Below, in pieces: positions 1-26,569 of a DNA stretch of 64,000 nt. Location of the stretch: assembly GCF_050624435.1 (NCBI RefSeq), contig NC_134535.1, positions 75,946,494-76,010,493 on the forward strand. Direction: 5' to 3'. Position 1 is the first letter of the stretch. Each line of letters opens with the position of its first letter. Below the pieces are notes generated by a model that saw only the letters and a list, made by a program, of their open reading frames with translations, was not told the DNA's origin and did no database searches. The DNA comes from Tenrec ecaudatus (taxonomy: Eukaryota > Chordata > Mammalia > Afrosoricida > Tenrecidae). The translations under genes and the position numbers were made by a program.

Positions 1-1552
1 ATGGGGATACTCTGTAGGTCCTTACGTTTCTGGCGCCTGGCCTAGGGCCTGACCCATTGTAGGAGCTGGATGAATCTGACTTCCCTGTTTCTCCAGTGTC
101 TGAAACAGGGCTCCGTATAGTTCCCCCCCCCCCACCAATTCCTGCTAAGTCATTTCTGACTCATGGTGGCTTCCTGAGTGTCAGAATAGAACTGTACTTC
201 ACAAAGATTTTAAAATCTGTTGTTGTTTTTGGAAGTAGACCACCAGGCCTTTCTTCTGAGGCTTCTCTGGATGGAAGAATGGCGAACTTCCACCCTTCTG
301 TGGACCAACCTAGCGCATTCACCAGTCGTGACACTGGGCGTCTGCTGGGTCTCGACCCATAGTGAGATGATACTCAATGGAGGCCCCTTCCTTACTGTTC
401 TCCACCCCTTCTCTCTCTTGACACTGGCTCTGATGTGCAATGACAGCTGCTAAGACACAGGAGGAGTTCTGGGAAGGGAGGATTGCTCACTGCCCTCCCT
501 CTGCCCCTCCAGGACTGGCACAGTGCCCCACAGTTGCCTGTCTGTAATATGCCCACCACGTCTTTGAGCCTCTCCACAGGAAGGAGAGGGGGTAGAGTGT
601 GAGCCAGCGCCATCGCGAGTTACCCTGAGCCCACTGTGGAATCTCTCTTGCCAGTAGCCAGCTGCGTGTCCGTCCATCACCCCCTTCTCACTCCTGGCCT
701 GGGGATTCAGCCCCAGGGGGCCCAGGCAGCCTCCATTCCCAGCACAGTCCTCCCCCGGGGAAGAAGCCTTGGCTGTGATCATGGAAAATTGTCCTGCCAA
801 GAAAGTTGTAGCTGGGAAAAAGTCTGAGCGGGGAGGGGGAGGTCAGGGAGACAATTGGGCAGGGGTGGGCAGTGGGAGGAAGGGAGACGTCGGGTTTGGG
901 GAGGAGAAGGAAGAGGAGTGTGCAAGGGGATTCAGGATGGGTGTGTGTGTAGAATGGAGCCAGGATGGGAAACTTGTCCCTACTTTCGTACCAGCCATGA
1001 TAGAGCTGGGCGGCATAGCTGCCCAGGAGCGGGGTCTTTGTTATGTCCCTGATGGAGGCAGCAGGTCCATAGCTAACCTCTGCTGAGAGCTCAGAAGCTG
1101 GTCCTTGGGCACCTCGTGGGGCCAGTCTGGACCCCGTTACTTTTGCTCTCAGCATTCTTGGCATTTCTGGCAGGGTTTCAGTTGGACCAGGGTGCGGGAG
1201 GAGGGCAGGACTTTGGGCCCGGGCCAAGGAGGGGGTAGGGAGGGCCTGGACATGAACAGGTGCTGTGAACAGGCGATTCTTTCAAACTAGCAGTACTGGC
1301 CAGGCTGTTTAGGTCTGTGTGTGGGTGTGTGTCTGCTGTGAGTATTGCTCCTGATACAGGGAGAACTGGGTGCATATAGACCAGAGTGTTTTCATGACCA
1401 ACTGTATGAACTTGCTCTTGTCCCAGGCTTGGGAAAACAACCTTTGCCCTTCTCCTTGTTCCTGAATTCCCTGCTTGGTACTGAGACCAGGGAAGTTTCG
1501 GGGCCGGTGGGAGCCTTCTGCCCTCTAATTTTGCCCCTACCCTATTGTGCAG
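1..1552 (+). other. ITGA7: ITGA7 intron 1 (3' part)
   Basis: No coding segment matching the signal peptide or the mature N-terminus is visible, so exon 1 must lie upstream. The stretch ends in a pyrimidine-rich tract and an AG at 1551-1552 that serves exon 2. ORFs here are short, overlap on both strands and resemble nothing known. There is a poly-C run near 124-133. I see no alternative exon or promoter. Confidence 0.7.
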
Positions 1553-18311
<16,759 letters not shown>

Positions 18312-18805
18312 ATTCCTCTGTCCCATCCATCCTGGTCCGTGGGTCCCCTCCACCCCTTCCCTAGTGTTGGCTCCTTGGATGAAGAGGGGAGAGTGGGTTG
18401 CTGGTGTCGCATCAGGAATTGGCAGAATCTGCTTCCTTAGGTCTGTGGACCTCTCCCCATCCCCACTAGGATTCTGTCCCTCCCCCACCCCTGGAATGCT
18501 ATGCTATGAGACAAGGTAAATCAGGGAGGGGCCATGGAGGAGAGTGAGAAGGGCAGGTGTGTCCTGACTCAACAGTGGGGAGGTGAGACCCTAACTCCTC
18601 TCTCTCCTATTCACCTAGTATAATAGAACCCCACAAGCCTGTTGCCCCCAAAGTGCCTTAGCTCAGAGGGTTGGGGAGGAGGATGCGTCGCTGACTCAGG
18701 GGCTCCTCCCACCTTGACATGAGTTCCCAATCTCTTGACATGAGTTCGCTGCATCAGTCCAGTGGGTTTTTCCTATTTATTAAAAACATTTGGGGACAAA
18801 GGCTT
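18312..18805 (+). other. ITGA7: ITGA7 3' UTR
   Basis: The region from the stop codon to the predicted cleavage site is about 490 bases and repeat-free. It contains a 14-base direct repeat (cttgacatgagttc) at 18713-18726 and 18734-18747 shortly before the polyadenylation signal. The downstream sequence from 18805 is T-rich with GT, as expected of a downstream element. The exact cleavage base is a guess. Confidence 0.7.
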
Positions 18806-19303
18806 TGACTTCTTTCTGAGTCCCACTCCTTTGTCCTGGGTGTCCAGCAGAGGCCTGGTTCTCTTTGACACCCCCTTGACTCGGACGGAGACAGGCACTC
18901 GTGAGGAGGAGGGGTCAGGGGGCCAGTTCCTAGAGACACATGGATGTGACGGTTGAAGGAGGGGAGGGGATGTTCCATGAAAGAAGGGAGATGGAAGGCA
19001 GCAGACCCAGGAGGCAGGTGTGCAAATGTTGGTAGACCCAGTCCAGAAATGGGCAGTTAAGGATCGGACAGGGTCTCTGTCTCTGTCTCCCTCTCCGTCC
19101 CTCTCTCTCCAGACAGCGTAGGAATAGAGATTTTTCACTGTAGGAGGACGTGAGTTGGAGATTCCCACTGACAGGGGTGGGAGAGAGAGGAATTAGGGGG
19201 CAGTGAGGGGAATGTCTTTTGTCTGCCATGATCTGCTCATTAAGACTTGGCCAGTGGGTGGGATTGTTCGGATGGGGGCTGGGGCTTGGGGCTTGGGGAA
19301 GGG
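18755..19303 (-). other. METTL7B: METTL7B 3' UTR (predicted)
   Basis: The interval between the METTL7B stop and the - strand AATAAA is free of recognised repeats. I see no earlier AATAAA on the minus strand, which supports the use of the shared signal at 18776-18781. Confidence 0.6.
18776..18784. promoter_or_regulatory. Overlapping bidirectional polyadenylation signals
   Basis: The nine bases tttattaaa read ATTAAA on the + strand (18779-18784) for ITGA7 and AATAAA on the - strand (18781 down to 18776) for METTL7B. Both lie at sensible distances: about 470 bases past the ITGA7 stop and about 520 bases past the METTL7B stop. Predicted transcripts would overlap tail-to-tail by a few tens of bases. 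Confidence 0.75.
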
Positions 19304-19540
19304 TTACTTCACAGCCATTCCCATGATGTGGGGCCCTACAGGTGCCCATTTGAAGGGAGGGGGTTGTCGCGTCATCTGCAGCTTCGAGAACTGGCAGCTT
19401 TCCAGGTCCTTCCAGGTCTCTCGGGTGAGGTGGCAGCCGTCCGCAATGTGCTTCCAGGTGGGCTCCACCACCTGCTGCCACATGAAGGCCCAGCTTCCAC
19501 GCGGTTCAGCCACGTGCTCCCAGAAAAAGAAGATTCCTCC
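19304..19540 (-). CDS. METTL7B: METTL7B exon 2
   Basis: It encodes GGIFFFWEHVAEPRGSWAFM, then WQQVVEPTWKHIADGCHLTR, a Trp-rich segment, and the C-terminus GPHIMGMAVK with TAA at 19306-19304. The acceptor on the minus strand is tctctcgcag. No damage is visible. Confidence 0.94.
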   Translation of the reverse strand, partial: GGIFFFWEHVAEPRGSWAFMWQQVVEPTWKHIADGCHLTRETWKDLESCQFSKLQMTRQPPPFKWAPVGPHIMGMAVK

Positions 19541-20758
19541 CTGCGAGAGAGGAGCCCGTTTGTGGGGCCGATCGGCTCCGTGCCCCTCCCTTCCTCCAAC
19601 CTCACCCCCCCCCCCAACCAAGAGAACTATCTAGCTGCTGCCCTTGCTGGCTTCTGTCCTCCCACTCAAACTTTCACTGGACTCTCTGTATCCCCCCCCC
19701 CCCCCCCCCGCCCCGTCGTCCCGCACCCCCCACCCTAGTCGACACTGGCCGTAGTTCCTGTTCACCAGCAGATGGCAGTGGGGTGAGGTGTCTACTGTGC
19801 TAAGGCACGGATTTCTCCTTCCCGCATGCGCTTGGCAGGGTACAAGCTGTTTCCCAAGTGGCTGTTAACCTCAAGATCGACAGCTCAAGCCCACGAATTG
19901 GCTCCAAGGGCGAAGAGCCGGACAAACTGCTTCCGTAAAGACCACAGCGGAGAAAACCCCAAGGGAGCAGTTCGATTCTGCAACACACTTGGGTGCCAGG
20001 GGCTAGCACGTGACAATGGGCTTGGGTTTGAGCTCGGTGCCTTGAAGTGCGCGTAGGGGGTGCGCAGAGCGAAGGGGTTTGCTGTTAGCCGAGGGGTTGG
20101 CGGTTTGAATGTACTCCGAGGCACTTCCAATGAGATGCCTGATGAGCTGAGAAGTCTGCCCACGAGGTAGAATCGACCTCGTGCCCCGGCATGCCCTGAA
20201 AAGAGGCATGGCCGATACCGTCCTTGACTGCCCCAGGCCCAAACCCTGCCCGTCAGCTCACCGGCCGCAGCACTCTCTGGACCTCCTGCAGGACCTTCTT
20301 CGGACTCTGCACAGAACAAAGCACCAGGGTGCAGACCACCACATCCATGGAACCATCGGCCAGCTGCCTCATGTCCTCCCCGCGAGCCTCCACAAACCTC
20401 TCATTCTTCAGGCGCTTGTTCTCAGCCATGCTCTTCAGCAGGAACTTCTCAAAGTGGGGGTTAGGGTCGAGGCAGGTGATCCGGCAGCCGGTGGGTAGAA
20501 CTGGAAGTTGGCCCCGGTGCCACAGCCCAGCTCCAGCAGGGACACTTCCCCAGAGGCCTCTGCAAGGGCCTTGATCTGGCCAAAGAGTTCCTGCTTCTTC
20601 TTCTCCATTTTTTGGTTGCACTTGGCAGTCAGCAGGGCCATCAGGTAGGGGAAGTAGGTTTTGCACAGGGGCTGCCAGAAGCCCAGCAAGACCAACAGGT
20701 GCAAAGGGAGGGTCAGGAGCAGTACCAGCAGCTGCAGGAGTCGAACCAGGGCATCCAT
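19304..20758 (-). CDS. METTL7B: METTL7B (TMT1B) thiol methyltransferase, one frameshift
   Basis: The family transfers methyl from S-adenosylmethionine to alkyl thiols and sits on ER and lipid-droplet membranes through an N-terminal hydrophobic hairpin. Exon 1 (20758-20262) encodes MDALVRLLQLLVLLLTLPLH, more hydrophobic sequence, and SAM motif I LLELGCGTGANFQF. After YPP the frame breaks: the family motif GCRITCLDPNPHFEKF continues in the next frame. Restoring one base in the G run (C run at 20488-20489 on the + strand) would give 166 codons here. Exon 2 (19540-19304) adds 78 codons from GGIFFFWEHVAEP to MGMAVK and a TAA, totalling 244 residues, the human length. Splice sites (ccg|gtgagc and cgcag|ggagga) are intact. 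Because everything else is preserved, a sequencing or assembly error is likelier than a pseudogene. METTL7A is less likely given the sequence and the ITGA7 neighbour. Confidence 0.93.
19765..19777 (+). promoter_or_regulatory. CTCF-like motif
   Basis: ccagcagatggca fits the degenerate CTCF core CCASYAGRKGGCR at every position. It lies in the METTL7B intron between the two convergent genes' bodies. A 13-base degenerate match can occur by chance, so occupancy is unproven. Confidence 0.35.
19851..19996 (+). mobile_element. AfroSINE (degraded)
   Basis: 'ctgttaacctcaagatcgacagctc' and 'caaactgcttccgtaaagaccacagc' match head and middle; the tail is missing. In the METTL7B intron. Confidence 0.6.
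20262..20758 (-). CDS. METTL7B: METTL7B exon 1
   Basis: The start at 20758 gives MDALVRLLQ, the expected family N-terminus. Residues about 4-27 are strongly hydrophobic (membrane anchor). LELGCGTG is the nucleotide-binding motif I; DGSMDVVVCTLVLCSVQSP is the post-motif acceptor region. The reading frame changes near 20489. The exon ends at RVLRP before a gtgagc donor. Confidence 0.93.
20488..20489 (-). other. METTL7B: Single-base deletion in METTL7B
   Basis: On the coding strand the sequence is CCA CCG GCT GCC, where the family needs CCA CCG GGC TGC. One G is missing from what should be a run of three. Upstream and downstream frames are both clean, so this is the only lesion. Confidence 0.85.
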
Positions 20759-21026
20759 GGCAGATCAGCTCCGAATGGGGCTTCCGGGCACACTGGCCCT
20801 TTCTTTCTGGCCAGCCTTTGCAGAATTCCCACACTTCCTTTTCCTGTGTGATAGGACTTTGTCCTCTGACTCCTGCTTGGTGATTTCTGCCGCACCGGGT
20901 GAAGTGGGTGTCTGGGATTCTTCCAGAGAGCAGAGGTCCTACAGGCTCTCCAACCGGTTTTATGTGGGTGACAGGACACGTGATGCCTGTGTGTCCCGAG
21001 TTCTGGGGCATCTGACAGAGTAGAAA

Positions 21027-21162
<136 letters not shown>

Positions 21163-21479
21163 CGAGCGCAGAAAGGGAGGTAGGAAGGAGAAGAGGAAAG
21201 GGCTATATCTTAGATCACAGCCAAATTTGGGCTCGTTCTGTCCCAAGAGTCTTCCTACTCAGGTTATGCAAACTAACAACTGGTTGCCCCAGTGCTCTGA
21301 AAGCGGCTTCATGCCTTTGCCCCAGATGAGAGCCAAACAGAGCATTCAGGATAAGGCCTGATTGGTCAGAAGAAGGGGGGAGGTTGCTTCCCCAAAGAAA
21401 GGTATTTCTCAATGGACTGGGGTTTATGATACCATCCAAGGCTTCATGTCCCAGAGAGAGGAGAAAAGAAAAGGGCAGG

Positions 21480-21612
21480 AGAAAAGTCAGGAGGTGTGGG
21501 TTCTAGTCTTTCTTCTGCCATTAACTTGTGTTCCTTTATGTGAGTCTTTTGGACTTTCTGGCCTCAATTTCTCATCTGTAAAATGGGGAGATGAGGCGAG
21601 ATGGGAGGGAGT
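21480..21612 (+). mobile_element. MIR
   Basis: 'ctgccattaacttgtgttcctttatgtgagtc' then 'tcaatttctcatctgtaaaatggggagatgag' is a typical MIR core and 3' flank. Confidence 0.7.
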
Positions 21613-21660
21613 TAGCATTGTGTCTAAGGTCTCTTGTGCTCCCAGCTGTATGATCTAAGG

Positions 21661-22059
21661 CAGCAGTTCTCAGCCTGTGGGTTGCAACCCCTTTGGGGGT
21701 CGAATGACTTTCACAGGGGTCGCCTAAGACCATTGGAACACGTTTCCGATGGTCTTAGGAACTGAGACACTGCTCCTCTATGCGTCTCCAGGCGGATCCG
21801 CCCACATGCAGATCCGCCCACATACCGTAGCGGCGTGAAGACTGACTCATGCTACACCATGCTTCAAGACAAAACTTCATGTATTTGTCATTAGAAATAA
21901 ATATTTCGCCATATATAATTGCATATTGTTTTGTGATTCATCACTATGCTTTAATTATGTTCAATTTGTAGCAATGAAAATACAACCTGCATATCAACTA
22001 TATACATAGCAGCAAAGTTACAGTTATGAAGTGGCAACGAAAATAATTTTATAGTTCTT
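21661..22059 (+). mobile_element. SPIN-like hAT transposon (3' truncated)
   Basis: Starts with a hAT-type terminal sequence 'cagcagttctcagcctgtgggttgcaacccc', then 'ggggtcgcctaagaccattgg'. The far side, 'gttatgaagtggcaacgaaaataattttat', matches the subterminal sequence of the same family, but the last terminal repeat is missing. SPIN is a horizontally transferred hAT family known from tenrec, bushbaby, murine rodents, bats and others. Non-autonomous; no transposase is seen. Confidence 0.7.
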
Positions 22060-22549
22060 GGAGGCCGTTCCCCTGAAGACTGCTCAGTAACTGGCCAAAG
22101 GAAATTTTAATTAGAACAAAGAGAGTCAACACGCCAGCATTCCACAGCAGGGAGATGACAGGAGTCTGACATTTCACAAGAAGTTTTTCCCAGAGCTGTT
22201 GGCCTCTGGGGTGGAGGACAGAGTTGAAGCTCAGTATCTGGGTAGCAGGTGTTGCTCGGTCAAAGTCCACTACTCTTTGCTGGTGGGTCTGGCCCTGCTC
22301 ACTGGGTGAGAGGTCTAGCTAGAGACACCTCCTGAGTCAGGGAGGGATGAGCTCTTTCAGGAGAGTGCCTTCTACACAGAGCTGCCAACGTCAGGGTAGG
22401 CCCTGCGCCTCAGCCAAGGAGAGAATTTCTGTGATTCTCACGCGTTAGACATCTTCTCTGAGCTTTGTTTCTGCCAGGGACTATGAAAGAGTCTCCCCAG
22501 AGTAGGGTGCCCAAAGTAGGGTGTGGGTGTACAGGGGTGTAGTATTGCA
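22060..22549. other. Unassigned stretch
   Basis: No convincing coding or repeat similarity seen; the region includes CAGGGAGGGATGAG-type simple-composition sequence. Confidence 0.5.
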
Positions 22550-23400
22550 GTTGTTTTTAAAAACAGTTTTATTGGCATATAATGAACAAATCGTACAATT
22601 AACTAAGCATTATAGTTTTAATTTGCATTTTCCTGATCACATTGACCAGGATGCTCTCTTTCATGAAGGGATTGTTTACATTTTTTTTGCTCATTTTTAA
22701 AATTGAGATTTCTATGTGTTTTTATTTTCATCTGCTGCCATTTTTTAGCCATTGTCAATTCAATTCTGACCCCTGGTGACCCCGTGTGTGGACAGTGGAG
22801 CTTGGGTTTGAAGTGTGTAAATCTTTCAGAAGGAGGCCAAGGTCTGTCTTCCAAGGTGCCTCTGAGTGGGTTCAAACTATGACTCGTTAGACCAGGAGTC
22901 AAGTGCTTAACTCTTCAGGCCAAGTTTGTCGGAGTTCTCTATATATTCTGGAAAGGGGTTTATTGTCAGGTATATGATTACAAATAGCTTTTCCTGGCCC
23001 AGGTTTGCTTTTTCACCCATTTAATGAACTTCAGGTAATTTTAATATGGTTCAGTTTATCTGAACAAACATATTAACTTTTGCCAATTTGATAGATGGAA
23101 AATGGGATTTATTGTACCTTTATTTGCTCTTTCTTATTGTGAGTGATGTTGCATATCATTTTATATGATTCAGAGGCTCTGCATTTTGTTTTCTGAAAAT
23201 TATCTTTTGTCTATGTTTCCCATACGTTGCTGATCTTATTCTTATTTTTTCAATAACTTATTTTTCTAAAAAAACATTTTATTGACACATAATCCATATA
23301 TCATACAATTCAAAAGTTCAATCAAATCAAGAAGAGCTGTACAATCATTACCACGATCAATTTTAGAACATTTTTCTTTCTTGTACTCACTGTTATCAGC
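22550..23400 (-). mobile_element. L1 fragments (antisense)
   Basis: 'cagttttattggcatataatgaac', 'tttaatttgcattttcctgatcac' and 'ttctatatattctgg' are L1 3'-half signatures on the opposite strand. A second L1 end starts at about 23268. An AfroSINE (22748-22920) interrupts it. Confidence 0.6.
22748..22920 (-). mobile_element. AfroSINE (antisense, in L1)
   Basis: 'agccattgtcaattcaattctgacccctggtgacc' is the reverse tail; it ends near 'gtcaagtgcttaactcttcaggcc' (head). Confidence 0.7.
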
Positions 23401-23520
23401 TCCCTACATATCAGCATTGACTCGATGGCAACGAGTTTATTTCCCCCCAAACTTCCCTGTCAAGATACCTACAAGAAACCATTTCGCCTCTGTAGATTTA
23501 CCTACCCTGGGTTTCATTGC

Positions 23521-24008
23521 GCCAGTTACATAATCTCCTGTCAACTTGAGCAAAGAGGTGGAGTCTAGCCTGTCAATCAGGGCATAGTGCCTCTGTGTGG
23601 GTGTGGCTTTCCCCTGAGGATTCTGGAAACTCCTGTCTTCCTCCCTGGTGGTGGGACACACACCCTCCCTGCCTTCCCTTTCCTACGGTGGAGACATTCA
23701 GAGAGCTGGAGGAGACATGTGCAGACCTGTGCCAGCGTTGAGATGCTTCCAGTGTCACTGGATCCACACGAACATCTACCCACTGGCCTGTGATCCGCCT
23801 GCATTTGGGATCATTGTATGTGCTGCATGAGTCTAAAGAGGAATTGATGGACTAGTATTGGACATATGGACTAATATTGGATTTATGGACTTGATATGGA
23901 CTAGGCTGGGATTTTTCTTAATATATAATTGGTCATTTCTATAAAGCTTTTTTTTTATACGTATATGAGTGTCAATGAATTTGTTTCTCTAATCAACCCA
24001 GACTAGCA
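23521..24008 (+). mobile_element. Family B LTR (5' truncated)
   Basis: 'agttacataatctcctgtcaacttgag' through 'gtttctctaatcaacccagactagca'. Same order as the intron 22 copy but in the sense direction. Confidence 0.65.
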
Positions 24009-24127
24009 TATTCATATACAGAAAAACACATGAAAGCACAACAATGACAACAAAAATTAACAATAATAAAGTAAAATGGAGAAAAACGCCAATCGAAAAG
24101 AAACTAGAAAATATTAAAAAACTAGAA

Positions 24128-24222
24128 TAAGAGGGCAATGAATGTACAAATGTGCTTCTCACAATTGATGTATGTATGGATTGTGATAAGAGTTGTATGA
24201 GCCCCTAATAAAATGATTAAAA
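24128..24222 (+). mobile_element. Family A 3' end
   Basis: 'gggcaatgaatgtacaaatgtgct' to 'agttgtatgagcccctaataaaatgattaaaa', the constant 3' end shared by all sense copies. Confidence 0.75.
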
Positions 24223-24235
24223 GAACTAGAATAAA

Positions 24236-24600
24236 TTAAAAATGGGTCAAAAGGGGTTCAAAGGATAAGGTTGGTAAAATTCAACCTAACTGTATCTGCA
24301 ATAATCCACTTTTCAGTACACTCCGCATGACAGAAAGTCTATTCATCTCCCTGGTCAATGGTCAGAGAAGATTCACCAGGGCTTTAATCCATGTGTATTT
24401 CTCTTCTCCATTAAAAAAACAATTTGAAACATTTTTTAAATGTGTCAAAAGGGAGACCAAATAAAATATATTACATTTTAATCTAACAATGTCTAACCTA
24501 ACTATATTGATTTTACTACGCTCTCTGTCTGATAATAAGGCTATTCCCATCCTTTGACTATGGCCATAGGTATAGTGTGTCCTCAGCAATAGTTTAAAGA
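24236..24600 (+). repeat. Dimeric interspersed repeat E, copy 1
   Basis: Two related units of about 190 bases: each has 'gtcaaaagg', a T/A-rich core 'cctaact...', and 'ctgacagaaag/ctgtctgataat' followed by 'tctattc/gctattc'. A matching dimer lies at 32,986-33,290. I do not recognise the family. Confidence 0.5.
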
Positions 24601-24624
24601 TCTTCATGTAGATATTTGGGAGAA

Positions 24625-24750
24625 AGACAGGGGTTTCTACTTCTGTAAAGAGTTACCGTCTTGGACACTCAAAGGGGCAGCTCTACTCTGCCCTATAGTG
24701 TTAGTTTGCGTTGGCATCACCCTGATGGCAGTGAGTGAGTTTTTTTTATG
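24625..24750 (+). mobile_element. AfroSINE 3' part
   Basis: 'tctacttctgtaaagagttaccgtcttgg', 'gcagctctactctgccctatag', then the tail 'ggcagtgagtgagttttttt'. Confidence 0.7.
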
Positions 24751-24769
24751 TAGCTAAAGAATATTTCTT

Positions 24770-26549
24770 AGCAAATGAAGGGGGAGGAAAAGAGAGTGGA
24801 ACACATCCTGGCCCACCAAGCCTTCACGATGATATCCCCATTCAGAGCAGCCAATCCACAGAGAAGACCATATGGCCGGCCCCACTATGAGACACGACAC
24901 CCCTCTCTGACCATAGCCCTACAGGGGACAACACTAGAGACAGTGTGGGAATTTCGCCCCCTCTGACCCCACCACACCCAGGCAAAACACGAAGAGTATG
25001 GAACAGAACAGTAAGGGGAGCCGAGCAAGGAAGTCCAGAAGGAATAACAAAAATAGACTTTGGGGCCAGGTTGTGGCACCCCATCAGACTCAACCGGAAA
25101 ACACTCCTAAAGGTCAACAAACAGACCTTGAACTATTTACAGGCTTTTCTTTTTTGGTCATTTTTTTGTTGTAGTTTTCTTTTCTTTTGTTGCTTTGTTT
25201 TTCTCTGTCTTTTTGTGCATATTATTATCTCTGCAGGTCTATCTAGATAAGATAGGCTGGATAAACAACCTCGAGGAGAAAACAACAGACCGACAGTTCA
25301 GGGGGGCATGCATGGGAGAGGGGGAGATGGGGGAATGGAAATGGTATTAACAAACCCAGGGACAAAGGGACAACAAGTGATCCAAACTCGGTGGTGAGAA
25401 GGATGTAAGAGGTCTGGTAGGGAGTGATCAAGGGCAATGTAATTGAGAGGAATTACTGAAACCCAAATGAAGGCTGAGCATGATAGTGGGACAAGAGGAA
25501 AGTAAAAGGAAATATAGGAAAGAACTAGGAGGCAAAGGGCATTTATAGAGGCCTAAATAAAGGCATGCACATATGTAAATGTATTTATATATGATGATGG
25601 AGAAATAGATCTATGTGCATATATTTATAGGTTTAGTATTAAGGTAGCAGATGGACATTGACCCTCCACTCAAGTACTCCCTCAATGCAAGAACACGTTG
25701 TTCTATTAAACTGGCATTCCATGATGCTCATCTTCCTGACACAATTGCTGAAGACAAAGTGGGTGCATAAGCAAATGTGGTGAAGAAAGCTGATAGTGCC
25801 TTGCTATCAAAAGATATAGCATCTGGGGTCTTAAAGACTTGAAGGTAAACAAGTGGCCATCTAGCTGAGAAGCAACAAAGCCCACATGGAAGAAACACAT
25901 CAGCCTGTGTGATCACAAGGTGTCAAAGGGAGCAGGTATCAAAGAACAAAAATATCATATCATTGTGAAGGAGGAGGAGCACAGATTGGGGACCCAATGC
26001 CCATCTGTAGGCATCTAGGCATCCCCTTACAAAAGGGTTGTGGGGAGGAGACGAACCAGTCAGGCAGTGCAGCACCATTGAAACATACAACTCTCCTCTA
26101 GTTCCTAAATGTTTCCTGCCTCCCACCCCCACCCCACTATCATGATCCCAATTCTACCTGACAAATCTGTCTAGACCAGAGGATGTACACTGGTACAGAT
26201 AGGAACTTGAAACAGGAATCCAGGACAGATGATCCCTTCAGGATTGGTGGTGAGAGTGGCGATAGGGGTGGTTAGAGGGAATGTGGGGTAGAAAGGGGGA
26301 ACAAATTACAAGGATCTGCATATAACCCCCTCCCTGGGGGATGGACAACAGAAAAGTGGGTGAAGGGAGATGTCAGACAGTGTAAGCCATGCCAAATAAT
26401 TTATAAATTATCAAGGGTTCATGAGGGATTGGGGGCAGGGAGGAAAGGGAAAAATGAGGAGCTGATACCAAGGGCTCAAGTAAAGAAGCAAATGTTTTGA
26501 GAATGATGAGAGCAATAAATGTACAAATGTGCTTGACACAATGGGAAAA
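24770..26549 (+). mobile_element. Family A repeat, long copy (1.8 kb)
   Basis: The longest sense copy. It starts upstream of 'gaagaccatatggccggccc' and runs through 'tctgcaggtctatctagataagata', 'tggggtcttaaagacttgaagg', 'cagcctgtgtgatcacaagg' to 'atgtacaaatgtgcttgacac'. There is no long ORF, consistent with 3' UTR-like or non-autonomous sequence. Confidence 0.75.
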
Positions 26550-26569
26550 AAAGAATATTTCTTTTTGGA

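Larger units (their letters stand above)
19541..20261 (-). other. METTL7B: METTL7B intron
   Basis: A 721-base intron holding a poly-C tract (about 19692-19709), a CTCF-like motif at 19765-19777 and one or two degraded AfroSINE copies (about 19851-19996 and 20058-20184, + orientation). Confidence 0.8.

Noticed and set aside
688-1227. 179-codon minus-strand ORF in ITGA7 intron 1
   Set aside because: GC-rich intronic sequence with open frames on both strands; low-complexity Pro/Ser composition and no motif.
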